Both the position numbers and the translations under genes were made by a program. Shown one piece after another: positions 1-9,272 of a stretch of 48,294 nt of DNA. Below the pieces are notes generated by a model. The model ran no database searches, was not told the DNA's origin, and saw nothing but the letters and a program-made list of their open reading frames with translations. The stretch spans positions 212,216-260,509 of the forward strand of contig CAMYNW010000001.1 in assembly GCA_947259885.1 (NCBI GenBank), written 5' to 3'. Position 1 is the stretch's first letter; each line of letters begins with the position of its first letter. This DNA comes from an uncultured Gammaproteobacteria bacterium (lineage in GTDB: Bacteria; Pseudomonadota; Gammaproteobacteria; Arenicellales; Poriferihabitantaceae).

Positions 1-166
1 CCAACTATCCGGAAACGCATGGTTCCACACTGGCAACCCCCATCTAGTGAATTGCTCTGATTTGCTAAAGGATTAATAGATGGGTCTTTTGTTTGCATTT
101 GAGCTGGATCATTCTGGTGCGTCAGCATGGAAGTATAATTAATAATTTGAAATCACATTCCGGAAT
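1..166. other. Intergenic start of window, no gene seen
   Basis: No convincing coding frame, RNA gene or terminator was found before the first gene. The stretch just upstream of 167 is AT-rich and could hold a promoter, but no clear -35/-10 pair was found. Confidence 0.4.
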
Positions 167-982
167 ATGGTTATGAGATATATGAGCGTTATCCGCGTCT
201 TCGCGACTTATGGGCTAGTGTTTCTTCTTGCGATTGGTTTTGTCTCGGCTCAGGCGCAAACATTTTCAGATACTGACAAAGAAACTCGCTGGGCGGAACA
301 AGTGTCGGAAACATTATTCGACGGTGAAGTCGTATGGCTGCTCGCAGGGCAGCATGAGTTTCTTGCCATAGAGATGCGCCCAGATAGCGGGGCGGTGAAA
401 AACGCCGTCATTGTAGTGCACGGGATCGGAGTACATCCGAACTGGGAGCAGGTTATCCGTCCAGTTAGAGTTCAAATGGCGGAAGCGGGGTGGGTGACAT
501 TTTCGATACAAATGCCAATTCTGCCAAACGAAGCAACCGCCTTGGAATATCAACCATTGTTTGATGAGGTGCCCGCCCGTTTTTCAGCAGCGATCAGATT
601 CTTGAAGGAAAATGGTGCTGAAAATATTGTCATTGTTTCACACAGTTTGGGTGCCGCGATGTCCGCCTGGTATTTGGCGCAAGCTGACTCGGGAGACATT
701 TCCGCATTGGTGGTGATTGGGATGAATGCTCAAACCAGCTCCATGCCAGTGGATACCGCCCGGGCGATCAGAAAGGTTCAGATACCGATATTGGACATCT
801 ACGGAGGAGAAGATCTGGAGGCGGTTATCTCCACATCGGCGAGGCGTGCAAGTGCGGCCTATACAGGCGGTAATCCAGACTATCGACAGATTCGGATCGA
901 CGAGGCGAATCACTTCTTCGACGGCCAGGAAAACCAGTTGGTGGAGCTGATTCTGAGTTGGTTGGAAAAGCGCGGAAATTAG
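167..982 (+). CDS. DUF3530-family alpha/beta hydrolase, secreted
   Basis: The 271-residue product has a hydrophobic N-terminus (about residues 7-30) ending in AQAQ, which reads as a signal peptide, so it is probably periplasmic or membrane-anchored. The body is an alpha/beta hydrolase: VVHGIG forms the oxyanion-type strand near residue 85, SHSLGA carries the nucleophile serine near residue 158, and NHFF near the C-terminus gives the histidine. The fold and length match the DUF3530 family, whose substrate is unknown. Three ATGs (167, 173, 182) are possible starts; none has a strong ribosome site. It is upstream of and separate from the ilv operon. Confidence 0.75.
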   Translation: MVMRYMSVIRVFATYGLVFLLAIGFVSAQAQTFSDTDKETRWAEQVSETLFDGEVVWLLAGQHEFLAIEMRPDSGAVKNAVIVVHGIGVHPNWEQVIRPVRVQMAEAGWVTFSIQMPILPNEATALEYQPLFDEVPARFSAAIRFLKENGAENIVIVSHSLGAAMSAWYLAQADSGDISALVVIGMNAQTSSMPVDTARAIRKVQIPILDIYGGEDLEAVISTSARRASAAYTGGNPDYRQIRIDEANHFFDGQENQLVELILSWLEKRGN

Positions 983-1038
983 TGTTAGAGATGGGCACTA
1001 TTAAGCGTGAATAGCTGTTCGAATATCTCTGTAAATCC

Positions 1039-1068
1039 TTGGAATCAATTGAAAAATATCGCTATACT
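1039..1068 (+). promoter_or_regulatory. Candidate sigma-70 promoter of the ilv operon
   Basis: TTGGAA at 1039-1044 and TATACT at 1063-1068 are separated by 18 bases. This would start transcription near 1075, giving an approximately 58-base leader before the ilvI start codon. Assigned by consensus only. Confidence 0.5.
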
Positions 1069-1090
1069 CGCGATTTCGGTATGGTTCTAA

Positions 1091-1119
1091 GTCCGCACGT
1101 TAGTACGGACTTTTTTTTC
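1091..1119 (+). terminator. Hairpin plus U-tract in the ilvI leader (possible attenuator)
   Basis: GTCCGCAC at 1091-1098 pairs with GTACGGAC at 1103-1110 with one mismatch and a GTTA loop, followed immediately by eight T. This is a rho-independent terminator shape, placed between the candidate promoter and the ilvI ribosome site (GAGGTGAG at 1123-1130). It could end transcripts from the upstream gene, attenuate ilv transcription, or both. Confidence 0.6.
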
Positions 1120-1132
1120 TTTGAGGTGAGAA

Positions 1133-2863
1133 GTGCAGCTAACAGGTGCTGATATCGTTATCCGCTGTCTGCAGGATGAAGGTATCGACTTTATTTTTGG
1201 TTATCCAGGGGGCGCAGCGCTCCATATTTATGACGCCCTCTACAAACAGGATACGGTCAAACATATTCTGGTAAGGCATGAACAGGGCGCGACCCATGCT
1301 GCGGATGGATATGCCCGTGCGACGGGTAAGCCGGGTGTGGTATTAGTCACTTCAGGTCCCGGGGTCACCAATACCGTAACTGGTATCGCTACCGCTTACA
1401 TGGATTCGATACCTATGGTGGTTTTGACTGCGCAGGTTCCCTCACACCTCATAGGTGACGATGCCTTTCAGGAAGTCGATACCGTTGGGATCACACGTCC
1501 ATGCGTTAAGCACAACTTCCTGGTAAGTGACGTCACAAAGCTGGCCGAGACCATGAAAAAGGCGTTTTACATCGCGTCTTCCGGCAGGCCTGGTCCGGTG
1601 GTAGTGGATATCCCAAAGGATATTACCGCTCAGGTTGCCGAGTACCATTATCCCGAATTGGTCGATATGCGTTCATACCAGCCGCGCACCCGGGGTCACA
1701 CCAGACAGATTTCAAGGGGACTGGATCTGTTGCTTAACAGCAAACGACCGATTATCTATACCGGTGGCGGAGTGATATTGGGGAATGCTGAAGCCCCCCT
1801 TCGTAAGCTCGTGGATATGCTTAAATATCCATGTACGAGCACCCTGATGGGCCTTGGCGCGATTCCCGCCTCCAACCCCAATTTTCTTGGCATGCTGGGA
1901 ATGCATGGAACCTATGAGTCCAACATGGCGATGCATGACTGCGATGTTATGTTTGCGGTTGGTGCGCGCTTTGATGATCGTGTCACGGGGGAGCTCAGCA
2001 GATTTGCCCCAGATGCAAGAATCATTCAAATCGACATCGATCCATCATCTATCGGCAAGAATGTTTCAGTGGAAGTTCCGATTGTAGGTGACTGCGATAT
2101 GGTGCTGTCACAAATGCTGGAGCAACTGCAGGGGCGAATAAACGAAATAGATCGTTCGGCCGTTGACCAATGGTGGAAGCAGGTCAATAGTTGGAAATCA
2201 ATTGATTCGCTGGCATACAAAACCAATGACGACAGCATTGTCCCGCAGCTGGTTGTGGAACGTATCCTGGAAATTACCAAGGGAGAAGCCTATGTCACTT
2301 CAGATGTTGGGCAACATCAGATGTGGGCAGCGCAGTACTACACCTTTGAAAAGCCAAGGCGATGGATTAATTCTGGAGGTCTTGGCACGATGGGATTCGG
2401 CTTACCCGCAGCGCTGGGTGTACAGCTTGCTTTCCCGGAAGAAACTGTAATTTGTATTACTGGTGACGCCAGTATTCAGATGTGCATTCAGGAACTCTCG
2501 ACCTGTTTGCAGTATGGGCTGCCGGTAAAAATCATCAATCTCAATAACCAGTATATGGGCATGGTTCGGCAGTGGCAGGAATTTTTCTATGATCGACGCT
2601 ACTCTCATTCCTACATGGACGCGCTGCCGGATTTCGTCAAGCTGACCGAGAGCTATGGTCATGTGGGAATGCGTGTGGATAAACCCAAGGATCTCAACAA
2701 GACCCTCGAGGACGCCTTTGCACTCAAAGACAGGCTGGTATTTGTGGACGTCATTACAGATCCGACGGTCAACGTTTATCCGATGATTTCGGCGGGTAAA
2801 GGGCACCATGAGATGGAGCTTGCGCCCGGACAGGAAGAGGTTCAGGAGCGGGAGCTGGCCTGA
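1133..2863 (+). CDS. ilvI: Acetolactate synthase large (catalytic) subunit
   Basis: The 576-residue ThDP- and FAD-dependent enzyme condenses two pyruvates to acetolactate, or pyruvate with 2-oxobutyrate, as the first shared step of valine, leucine and isoleucine synthesis. The N-terminal ThDP domain has the catalytic glutamate in RHEQGA (E50). The C-terminal ThDP domain has the GD...NN cofactor motif (GDA at 444-446, NN at 471-472). Length is normal for IlvB/IlvI. The start is a GTG seven bases after GAGGTGAG. Its TGA overlaps the ilvH ATG by one base, consistent with translational coupling to the regulatory subunit. The symbol ilvI rather than ilvB is chosen from pairing with ilvH. Confidence 0.95.
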   Translation: MQLTGADIVIRCLQDEGIDFIFGYPGGAALHIYDALYKQDTVKHILVRHEQGATHAADGYARATGKPGVVLVTSGPGVTNTVTGIATAYMDSIPMVVLTAQVPSHLIGDDAFQEVDTVGITRPCVKHNFLVSDVTKLAETMKKAFYIASSGRPGPVVVDIPKDITAQVAEYHYPELVDMRSYQPRTRGHTRQISRGLDLLLNSKRPIIYTGGGVILGNAEAPLRKLVDMLKYPCTSTLMGLGAIPASNPNFLGMLGMHGTYESNMAMHDCDVMFAVGARFDDRVTGELSRFAPDARIIQIDIDPSSIGKNVSVEVPIVGDCDMVLSQMLEQLQGRINEIDRSAVDQWWKQVNSWKSIDSLAYKTNDDSIVPQLVVERILEITKGEAYVTSDVGQHQMWAAQYYTFEKPRRWINSGGLGTMGFGLPAALGVQLAFPEETVICITGDASIQMCIQELSTCLQYGLPVKIINLNNQYMGMVRQWQEFFYDRRYSHSYMDALPDFVKLTESYGHVGMRVDKPKDLNKTLEDAFALKDRLVFVDVITDPTVNVYPMISAGKGHHEMELAPGQEEVQERELA

Positions 2864-3357
2864 TGCGAAGAATTATTTCCGTGCTGCTTGAGAATGAAGC
2901 AGGCGCGTTATCCCGGGTTGCGGGTCTATTCTCCGCAAGGGGTTACAATATCGAGTCGCTTACCGTGGCACCTACGGACGATGCTTCCCTGTCTCGGATG
3001 ACCATAGTCACCAGAGGCACCGACAATGTTATCGAGCAGATTACTAAACAACTTAATAAGCTGGTCGATGTGGTTAAACTCATCGATCTGACAGAGGGGC
3101 AACACATAGAGCGCGAGCTGATGTTAGTTAAAGTGGTGGCCTCTGGCGGAGAGCAGCGCGAAGAGGTCAAGCGACTGGTAGATATTTTCCGTGGCAGGAT
3201 AATCGATGTGACGGACAGTACATATACTCTGGAAATGACCGGCAATGGAGATAAAGTTGATGCTTTTCTGCAGTCGCTTGCTCAAGTCGAAGTGATCGAA
3301 GTAGTGCGTTCCGGTGTCTCGGGAATAGGCCGGGGCAAACGTGCATTGAGTGTATAA
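2863..3357 (+). CDS. ilvH: Acetolactate synthase small (regulatory) subunit
   Basis: The 164-residue product is the regulatory partner of the upstream large subunit. It has an N-terminal ACT domain (about residues 2-75, beginning RRIISVLLENEAGALSRVAG) that binds the feedback inhibitor, normally valine, and a C-terminal domain (about 80-160) that contacts the catalytic subunit. Length matches IlvH. The ATG overlaps the stop of ilvI by one base. The gene is followed after about 107 bases by ilvC. Confidence 0.95.
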   Translation: MRRIISVLLENEAGALSRVAGLFSARGYNIESLTVAPTDDASLSRMTIVTRGTDNVIEQITKQLNKLVDVVKLIDLTEGQHIERELMLVKVVASGGEQREEVKRLVDIFRGRIIDVTDSTYTLEMTGNGDKVDAFLQSLAQVEVIEVVRSGVSGIGRGKRALSV

Positions 3358-3410
3358 TCGCTCCGCTTTTTACAGTCCGTCTCCACATCGAACCTTTTTA
3401 CCGCGGTTGA

Positions 3411-4481
<1,071 letters not shown>

Positions 4482-4507
4482 GATTTTTATCTCGAATAAT
4501 AATAAAT

Positions 4508-4536
4508 TAAAAACCGGGGATAAACCCCGGTTTTTT
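4508..4536 (+). terminator. Rho-independent terminator after ilvC
   Basis: AAACCGGGG (4511-4519) and CCCCGGTTT (4525-4533) form a perfect nine-base-pair stem with a five-base loop, running into six T. It ends the ilvIHC transcript and separates it from psd. Confidence 0.9.
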
Positions 4537-4663
4537 GCCTAATCTCGAATCTTTGTAATTGAGTTTTATCGCGCGCAGCACCCTTTGAATCGGTGTGACC
4601 TCATCCCCTCAGGCTTGTCCCTGGCCAAGATATAATATCCAGAACTCTCTAGATAGTTAATCT

Positions 4664-5311
4664 ATGCGCACGTTCGATTATCCGATCCTCGCCACGGAGG
4701 GGCGGGTACACATGATCATTGCAGTGACCGCAGGATTGCTTGCCTCCTGGACATTCGGCTGGTGGTCGTTAATAGTCTGGCTAGCGGTGTTATTTGTGTT
4801 TCAGTTCTTCCGCGATCCTAAACGAAATATCAGCGAAACGCCCGGTGCGGTCGTTGCGCCTGCCAGCGGCCAGGTTGTATCCATTGGCGAAGAAGAAAAT
4901 CCTTATCTGGGGCGGGGGCGTGCGCTCAAGATCAGTATCTTTATGAATGTATTTTCGGTCCATTCAAACCTGATTCCTGTTGCTGGGACTGTGAAAGAAT
5001 GCTGGTATCATGCTGGAAAATTTTTTAACGCCGCATTAGACAAGGCTTCTGCTGAAAATGAGCGGAATGCGGTCTGGATCACTACAGAGCAGGGTGAAGA
5101 TATTGTAAGTGTCCAAATTGCCGGCCTCATCGCGCGCCGCATACTGTGCTATGTTCGAGAGGGCGATCAAGTGGAAACCGGCCAGCGCTACGGGTTTATA
5201 CGCTTCGGTTCCAGGGTCGATCTTTACCTGCCGGTTGGCACGCCTCTCAATGTGAAACTCGGGCAATGGGTGACCTCGGGTAATGATGTAGTGGCGAACT
5301 TATTACGATAA
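4664..5311 (+). CDS. psd: Phosphatidylserine decarboxylase proenzyme, short type
   Basis: The 215-residue membrane enzyme converts phosphatidylserine to phosphatidylethanolamine. Two hydrophobic segments (about residues 17-47) are followed by the family signature FFRDPKR. The maturation site is G182-S183 within RFGSRVD; self-cleavage there would create the pyruvoyl prosthetic group and split the chain into beta and alpha subunits. The length fits the compact non-E. coli type. A TATAAT at 4631-4636 is a possible -10 box but has no good -35. The gene sits directly before pssA, so product and substrate enzymes are adjacent. Confidence 0.93.
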   Translation: MRTFDYPILATEGRVHMIIAVTAGLLASWTFGWWSLIVWLAVLFVFQFFRDPKRNISETPGAVVAPASGQVVSIGEEENPYLGRGRALKISIFMNVFSVHSNLIPVAGTVKECWYHAGKFFNAALDKASAENERNAVWITTEQGEDIVSVQIAGLIARRILCYVREGDQVETGQRYGFIRFGSRVDLYLPVGTPLNVKLGQWVTSGNDVVANLLR

Positions 5312-5387
5312 TGGACTATCATAAGGTACACCAAAACAACAATTTGGCCGGCGACCAGTTGGTGCGGAGTGCCCGGTATAAAATGAT

Positions 5388-6182
5388 ATGAATACAGACG
5401 AAAATTCAGGTAACAGTCGCAAGGGAATTTATTTCCTGCCCAGTCTGTTCACCACTGCCGGCCTGTTCTTCGGCTTTTTTGCCATTATTCAAGCAACGCA
5501 GGGCAACTATGATCGCGCCGCGGTCGGAGTTTTTATCGCCATGATTATGGATGGTCTGGATGGCAGAGTCGCCCGCTGGACCAACACGGCTAGCGATTTT
5601 GGCAAGGAATATGACAGCTTGGTCGATCTGATCGCGTTCGGACTGACCCCTGCATTGGTGGTGTATTTCTGGTCTCTCCATACTATTGGTCGAGCAGGGT
5701 GGCTGATCGCATTTCTTTATGCTGCGGCGACGGCGTTGAGACTGGCGCGATTTAATACGCTTACGATCAAGGACAATCGCTATTTTTACGGGCTTCCCTG
5801 TCCGTCTGCCGCAGCCTTCGTTATTTTTTGGGTGTGGTGTTTGTTTGAATTCAAGGTGGCAGGTGTCGAGGTTCCCTGGCTCAGTTCTTTGGTGACGTTG
5901 CTTGCCGCGATCTTAATGGTGAGCAACGTCAAATTTAGAAGCTTTAAAGACTTCGATCATAAGAATAAGATCCCTTTTGTTGTTTTAATCGTGCTGCTAT
6001 TGGGCTTTGTTCTGGTATTTTTTGATCCAGCAACGGTCTTGTTTTTAATGGCATTTGGGTACGCATTCTCTGGCCCTGTCGGCTGGTTTGTTCGCTGGCG
6101 CAAGGGTGATCAGGAAAGTCCCTCGTTTCTGCCGGATGAGGATGACAGCGATGATCAGGAACAAAAACCCGGTCTCGAATAG
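5388..6182 (+). CDS. pssA: CDP-diacylglycerol-serine O-phosphatidyltransferase
   Basis: The 264-residue multi-pass membrane enzyme makes phosphatidylserine from CDP-diacylglycerol and serine, supplying the preceding psd. The CDP-alcohol phosphatidyltransferase motif is complete: D58-G59, A62-R63, G72, D76 and D80 with the standard spacings. About six to eight hydrophobic helices follow. The C-terminal tail is acidic (EDDSDDQEQ). This is the integral membrane type II enzyme, not the phospholipase-D-like PssA of E. coli. The ilvC-psd-pssA-leuA order is a recurring arrangement in beta- and gammaproteobacteria as far as I recall. Confidence 0.93.
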   Translation: MNTDENSGNSRKGIYFLPSLFTTAGLFFGFFAIIQATQGNYDRAAVGVFIAMIMDGLDGRVARWTNTASDFGKEYDSLVDLIAFGLTPALVVYFWSLHTIGRAGWLIAFLYAAATALRLARFNTLTIKDNRYFYGLPCPSAAAFVIFWVWCLFEFKVAGVEVPWLSSLVTLLAAILMVSNVKFRSFKDFDHKNKIPFVVLIVLLLGFVLVFFDPATVLFLMAFGYAFSGPVGWFVRWRKGDQESPSFLPDEDDSDDQEQKPGLE

Positions 6183-6253
6183 CGTTTTCGTTGATCGGGC
6201 AACATCACGATATAAAAGAGCTTATTTGCGCGTGCAATGGAGGATTTTAGGGG

Positions 6254-6282
6254 TTGCAACCCGCATCCGGCTTTAATAGACT
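6254..6282 (+). promoter_or_regulatory. Candidate leuL-leuA promoter
   Basis: TTGCAA at 6254-6259 and TAGACT at 6277-6282 are spaced by 17 bases. Initiation would fall at about 6289, on or next to the leader peptide ATG, which would make the leader leaderless. An alternative TATAAA at 6211-6216 would start transcription earlier but has only a weak -35. Confidence 0.4.
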
Positions 6283-6288
6283 AATGGA

Positions 6289-6399
6289 ATGCTTAGTATT
6301 ACGCGCCAAATTCGATTCTGCGATGCGTCCTCTATACGCTTCCGTGCGTTATTGCTGAGCCTCCTGACTGCACTGCTGCTGCGCTTATTAGCGCACTAA
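6289..6399 (+). CDS. leuL: Leucine-rich leader peptide of leuA
   Basis: A 36-codon frame (ATG 6289, TAA 6397-6399) encodes a peptide in which 10 of the 14 residues from position 21 to 34 are leucine (LLLSLLTALLLRLL), ending AH. It lies 118 bases before leuA on the same strand. Runs of codons for the end product just upstream of the biosynthetic gene are the mark of a ribosome-sensing leader. The hairpin TGCGC-TTATTA-GCGCA (6380-6395) places two of the leucine codons in its loop. No strong ribosome site precedes the ATG. This short frame is easily missed by gene callers. Confidence 0.8.
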   Translation: MLSITRQIRFCDASSIRFRALLLSLLTALLLRLLAH

Positions 6400-6427
6400 A
6401 TATTCTACCCTCATCCTCTGAATCAAG

Positions 6428-6513
6428 TTCCTGTCTACAAGATGGCAGGAATCAGAACATTTGAATTCATATTAGCAATTTAATCAATTTAGGGCTAATC
6501 GCCCAGCAGGCAG
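6428..6513 (+). promoter_or_regulatory. Leader RNA with alternative pairings before leuA
   Basis: TTCCTGTC (6428-6435) can pair with GGCAGGAA (6444-6451, one G-U pair) as an eight-base stem. Overlapping bases CTGTCT (6431-6436) can instead pair with AGGCAG (6508-6513), which overlaps the leuA ribosome-binding region. A small GGGC-TAATC-GCCC stem (6492-6504) also precedes the start. There is no U-tract, so a classic terminator is not seen. Control at the level of translation, or through Rho, is an inference. Confidence 0.35.
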
Positions 6514-6517
6514 ACCA

Positions 6518-8065
6518 ATGAAAGACCATTTAATTATTTTTGACACGACCTTACGGGATGGTGAACAGAGTCCTGGGGCATCCATGACTCAGGACGAGAA
6601 AATTAGGATCGCACGGCTACTGGAAAAAATGCGCGTGGATGTCATTGAGGCGGGCTTTCCAGCCGCAAGCCCAGGGGACTTTGAAGCGGTCAAGGCGGTT
6701 GCCTCAGCAATCAAAGACAGTACGGTATGCGGGTTAGCCAGAGCCAATCCAAGAGATATTGAAAAAGCCGGGGAAGCATTGAAACCAGCGAAGTCTTCCA
6801 GGGTCCACACATTTATTGCCACTTCTCCAATTCATATGGAGCATAAGCTAAGAATGAAGCCGGAAGAGGTAATCGAACACGCCATCGCTTCGGTGAAACA
6901 GGCCAGGACCTATACCGACGACGTGGAGTTTTCCCCCGAGGATGCCGGTCGTTCGGAAATCGATTTTCTGTGCCGTATCATAGAAGCAGCCATTGATGCA
7001 GGCGCCGGAACGATCAATATCCCAGATACGGTCGGATACAATTTGCCGAATCAGTTTGGCGACTTAATACAGACGTTACGTGAAAAAATTCCCAATTCTG
7101 ATAAGGCGGTATTTTCAGTTCATTGTCATAACGATCTGGGTCTTGCAGTGGCCAACTCTCTTTCCGCGGTAATGTCAGGTGCTCGTCAGGTGGAGTGCAC
7201 AATAAACGGTCTGGGGGAACGAGCAGGGAACGCCTCGTTAGAAGAAATTGTAATGGCAGTGCGTACCCGCCAGGATGAATTTGAATGTGATACGCGTATT
7301 GATGCGTTGCAGATTGTCCCGGCAAGCCGTTTGGTTTCGAACATTACTGGCTTTGCGGTGCAGCCGAACAAGGCGATTGTCGGTGCAAACGCGTTTGCAC
7401 ATGAAGCCGGCATCCATCAGGACGGAGTAATTAAGGCGCGGGAGACCTACGAAATTATGCGTGCTGAAGATGTGGGTTGGTCCGCTAATCGAATGGTGCT
7501 CGGCAAACACTCGGGACGTAACGCTTTCAAAGAACGCCTTAAGTTCTTGGGTTTTGAATTTGGTAGTGATGAGGAATTGAATCACGCTTTTGCCCGATTT
7601 AAAGCACTTGCAGACAACAAACATGAAATTTTCGATGATGATTTGCAGGCGTTAGTCACCGAAAGTGGACATGAGGAGGCTAATGAGAGGTTCAGTCTGG
7701 TCGACCTGCAATCCAGTTCAGTCATGGGCAAGTCTCCTTCTGCAACGGTAAGCATTGATGTGGACGGATCCAAAAAGACTGCGAAGGAGAGTGGAAACGG
7801 CGCGGTAGATGCAACCTTTCGCGCCATAGAAAAGATCATCGAATCCGGGAGCATGTTGCAGCTTTACTCGGTAAATAGCATCACCAGTGGTACCGATGCG
7901 CAGGGCGAGGTAAGTGTCCGGCTTGAACGGGAAGGCCAGATTGTGAATGGCCACGGGGCCGATCTCGACATTGTGGTGGCGTCCGGAAAAGCCTATATCA
8001 ATGCGCTCAACAAGCTGTATCACACCAAGGATCGGATGCACCCACAGCTGGCCCAAGCGATTTAG
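6518..8065 (+). CDS. leuA: 2-isopropylmalate synthase
   Basis: The 515-residue enzyme condenses acetyl-CoA with 2-oxoisovalerate (a product of the upstream ilv genes), the committed step to leucine. The N-terminal TIM-barrel begins [12 protein letters not shown], with the metal-binding aspartate near D14 and the metal histidines H202 and H204 in [19 protein letters not shown] is at 231-243. The C-terminal LeuA regulatory domain (about 390-515) provides leucine feedback inhibition. Length is typical of the E. coli-type (LeuA type 1) enzyme. The AGCAGG ribosome site is seven bases from the ATG. Confidence 0.96.
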   Translation: MKDHLIIFDTTLRDGEQSPGASMTQDEKIRIARLLEKMRVDVIEAGFPAASPGDFEAVKAVASAIKDSTVCGLARANPRDIEKAGEALKPAKSSRVHTFIATSPIHMEHKLRMKPEEVIEHAIASVKQARTYTDDVEFSPEDAGRSEIDFLCRIIEAAIDAGAGTINIPDTVGYNLPNQFGDLIQTLREKIPNSDKAVFSVHCHNDLGLAVANSLSAVMSGARQVECTINGLGERAGNASLEEIVMAVRTRQDEFECDTRIDALQIVPASRLVSNITGFAVQPNKAIVGANAFAHEAGIHQDGVIKARETYEIMRAEDVGWSANRMVLGKHSGRNAFKERLKFLGFEFGSDEELNHAFARFKALADNKHEIFDDDLQALVTESGHEEANERFSLVDLQSSSVMGKSPSATVSIDVDGSKKTAKESGNGAVDATFRAIEKIIESGSMLQLYSVNSITSGTDAQGEVSVRLEREGQIVNGHGADLDIVVASGKAYINALNKLYHTKDRMHPQLAQAI

Positions 8066-8084
8066 ATTTATATAAATCAATAAG

Positions 8085-8756
8085 ATGCAGTCGCATTCTC
8101 AACAACAGCTCGAAATTCTGCGACTGATGGAAGTGGATGTCTGGCGGCTTCGTCCAGACGTTCACCCCGCGCATAATAAAAACTTGGGCAACTCTCCCCA
8201 GGATTTTGAGAACAAGACCGGAATTGAGCGTTTGGCACAGGGTTCACCGCAGTCAAAGGCGTTCCCGGCAGTGCGGGCTGAGGAGCCTACCGCGATGGCG
8301 ACCAAATGGAGTGCGGCTGCAGAGCATGAGGGGTCGTGCGACTGGATGTTTGTATGCCAGACAGGTGCCGGAGATTTATCACCGTCCTCCCTAGCAGGAG
8401 GATTATACGATTCGTTGCTGTTTTCCCTCGGTCTGCGCCGGTCGCAAGTCTGCACAGTTTCTGGGTGGGTCGTCACTGCTGAGGAGGTGCCGGAAGGAAA
8501 CCTGGAGAATGCTGTGAAATCGTATCTATCCCAGCATTCGTCAAAGGTAATTATGGTGATTGGAGGCGATTGTGCTCGAACCTTACTTGGTTCTGACAAA
8601 GACACGAGGGCGCTGCGCAGTGAGCAGCATCGATTGCAGGATTACGAAAGCCCGTTGCTGGTCACTCATGGATTAGACTGGATGCTGGCTCATCCAGAAG
8701 ACAAGGCGGAAACCTGGCGCGATCTGATCAAGGCAAAAAAGATTGTCGAAGGGTGA
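8085..8756 (+). CDS. holD: DNA polymerase III psi subunit, HolD-like (divergent, long form)
   Basis: The 223-residue protein is assigned as psi, the clamp-loader accessory subunit that links chi to the polymerase. The N-terminus QLEILRLMEVDVWRLRP resembles the chi-binding N-terminus of E. coli psi. The C-terminus PLLVTHGLDWMLAHPEDKAETW resembles the end of psi. It lies directly before rimI, overlapping it slightly, as holD does in E. coli. The protein is much longer than the 137-residue E. coli psi; an extra low-complexity segment lies between about residues 25 and 75. Long divergent psi proteins occur in Pseudomonas. No good ribosome site is visible. Confidence 0.72.
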   Translation: MQSHSQQQLEILRLMEVDVWRLRPDVHPAHNKNLGNSPQDFENKTGIERLAQGSPQSKAFPAVRAEEPTAMATKWSAAAEHEGSCDWMFVCQTGAGDLSPSSLAGGLYDSLLFSLGLRRSQVCTVSGWVVTAEEVPEGNLENAVKSYLSQHSSKVIMVIGGDCARTLLGSDKDTRALRSEQHRLQDYESPLLVTHGLDWMLAHPEDKAETWRDLIKAKKIVEG

Positions 8757-9237
8757 GCGAGATTGTTGCAGTGGTGTGAGGCTAGAAGCGATCACAGCCG
8801 AAGTCGTTACGCAGCTTGCGAAGTATGAAGCGACATCAACTTCGTGGCCTTGGGGCGAAGCCAAGATGCTCCAAAGTCTGTCAAGTGAACATCACTGTTA
8901 TGTTCTGGTCGAAGATAAGGCCATTGGCTACTGCGTGCTCCTGCTTATAGATGAGGTATTGGAAATTCTAAACTTTGTTATTTTCTCCGAGTTTCAAGGC
9001 AGGGGCTATGGCCGGTTGCTGGTAGATAAGATCAAGGCGGTTGCCAGGGATCTGGGTGCTTCGATGCTATGGCTGGAGGTCCGCGCTGATAATCATCGAG
9101 CCCGGAAGGTTTACTTAAGTGCTGAGTTTTCTGAAACTGGAATTCGAAAAAATTATTATCCGAATCTTACAGGATCGCATACCAAGTCCCCTCAAGATGC
9201 AGTGCTCATGCAATGCGCATTGGAGATTTCCAGCTGA
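8743..9237 (+). CDS. rimI: Ribosomal protein S18 alanine N-acetyltransferase
   Basis: This GNAT acetyltransferase modifies the N-terminal alanine of ribosomal protein S18. The acetyl-CoA loop is QGRGYGRLL, and the family tail RKNYYP followed by a D-A-V-L-M segment matches RimI. The start is uncertain: TTG at 8743 (AAGG 9 bases before) gives 164 residues and overlaps holD by 14 bases, while GTG at 8776 gives 153 residues, closer to the E. coli length, but has no clear ribosome site. The overlap with holD indicates one transcript. Confidence 0.88.
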   Translation: MSKGERDCCSGVRLEAITAEVVTQLAKYEATSTSWPWGEAKMLQSLSSEHHCYVLVEDKAIGYCVLLLIDEVLEILNFVIFSEFQGRGYGRLLVDKIKAVARDLGASMLWLEVRADNHRARKVYLSAEFSETGIRKNYYPNLTGSHTKSPQDAVLMQCALEISS

Positions 9238-9272
9238 TTTGGAGCCAACGGTGAAGGTCGGCGCTACATCGA

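Noticed and set aside
638..913. Antisense open frames inside real genes, here and throughout the window
   Set aside because: They lie opposite well-supported genes with family motifs, have no ribosome sites and show no family signature.
1081..1149. Mini-frame from ATG 1081 (MVLSPHV...) as an ilv leader peptide
   Set aside because: It lies only a few bases after the predicted transcription start, has no ribosome site and only three branched-chain residues, and it runs into the ilvI ribosome site.
6237..6284. Short frame starting MEDFRGC before leuL
   Set aside because: Fifteen codons with no leucine enrichment; its GGAGG lies inside the frame rather than before it. No support beyond its existence.
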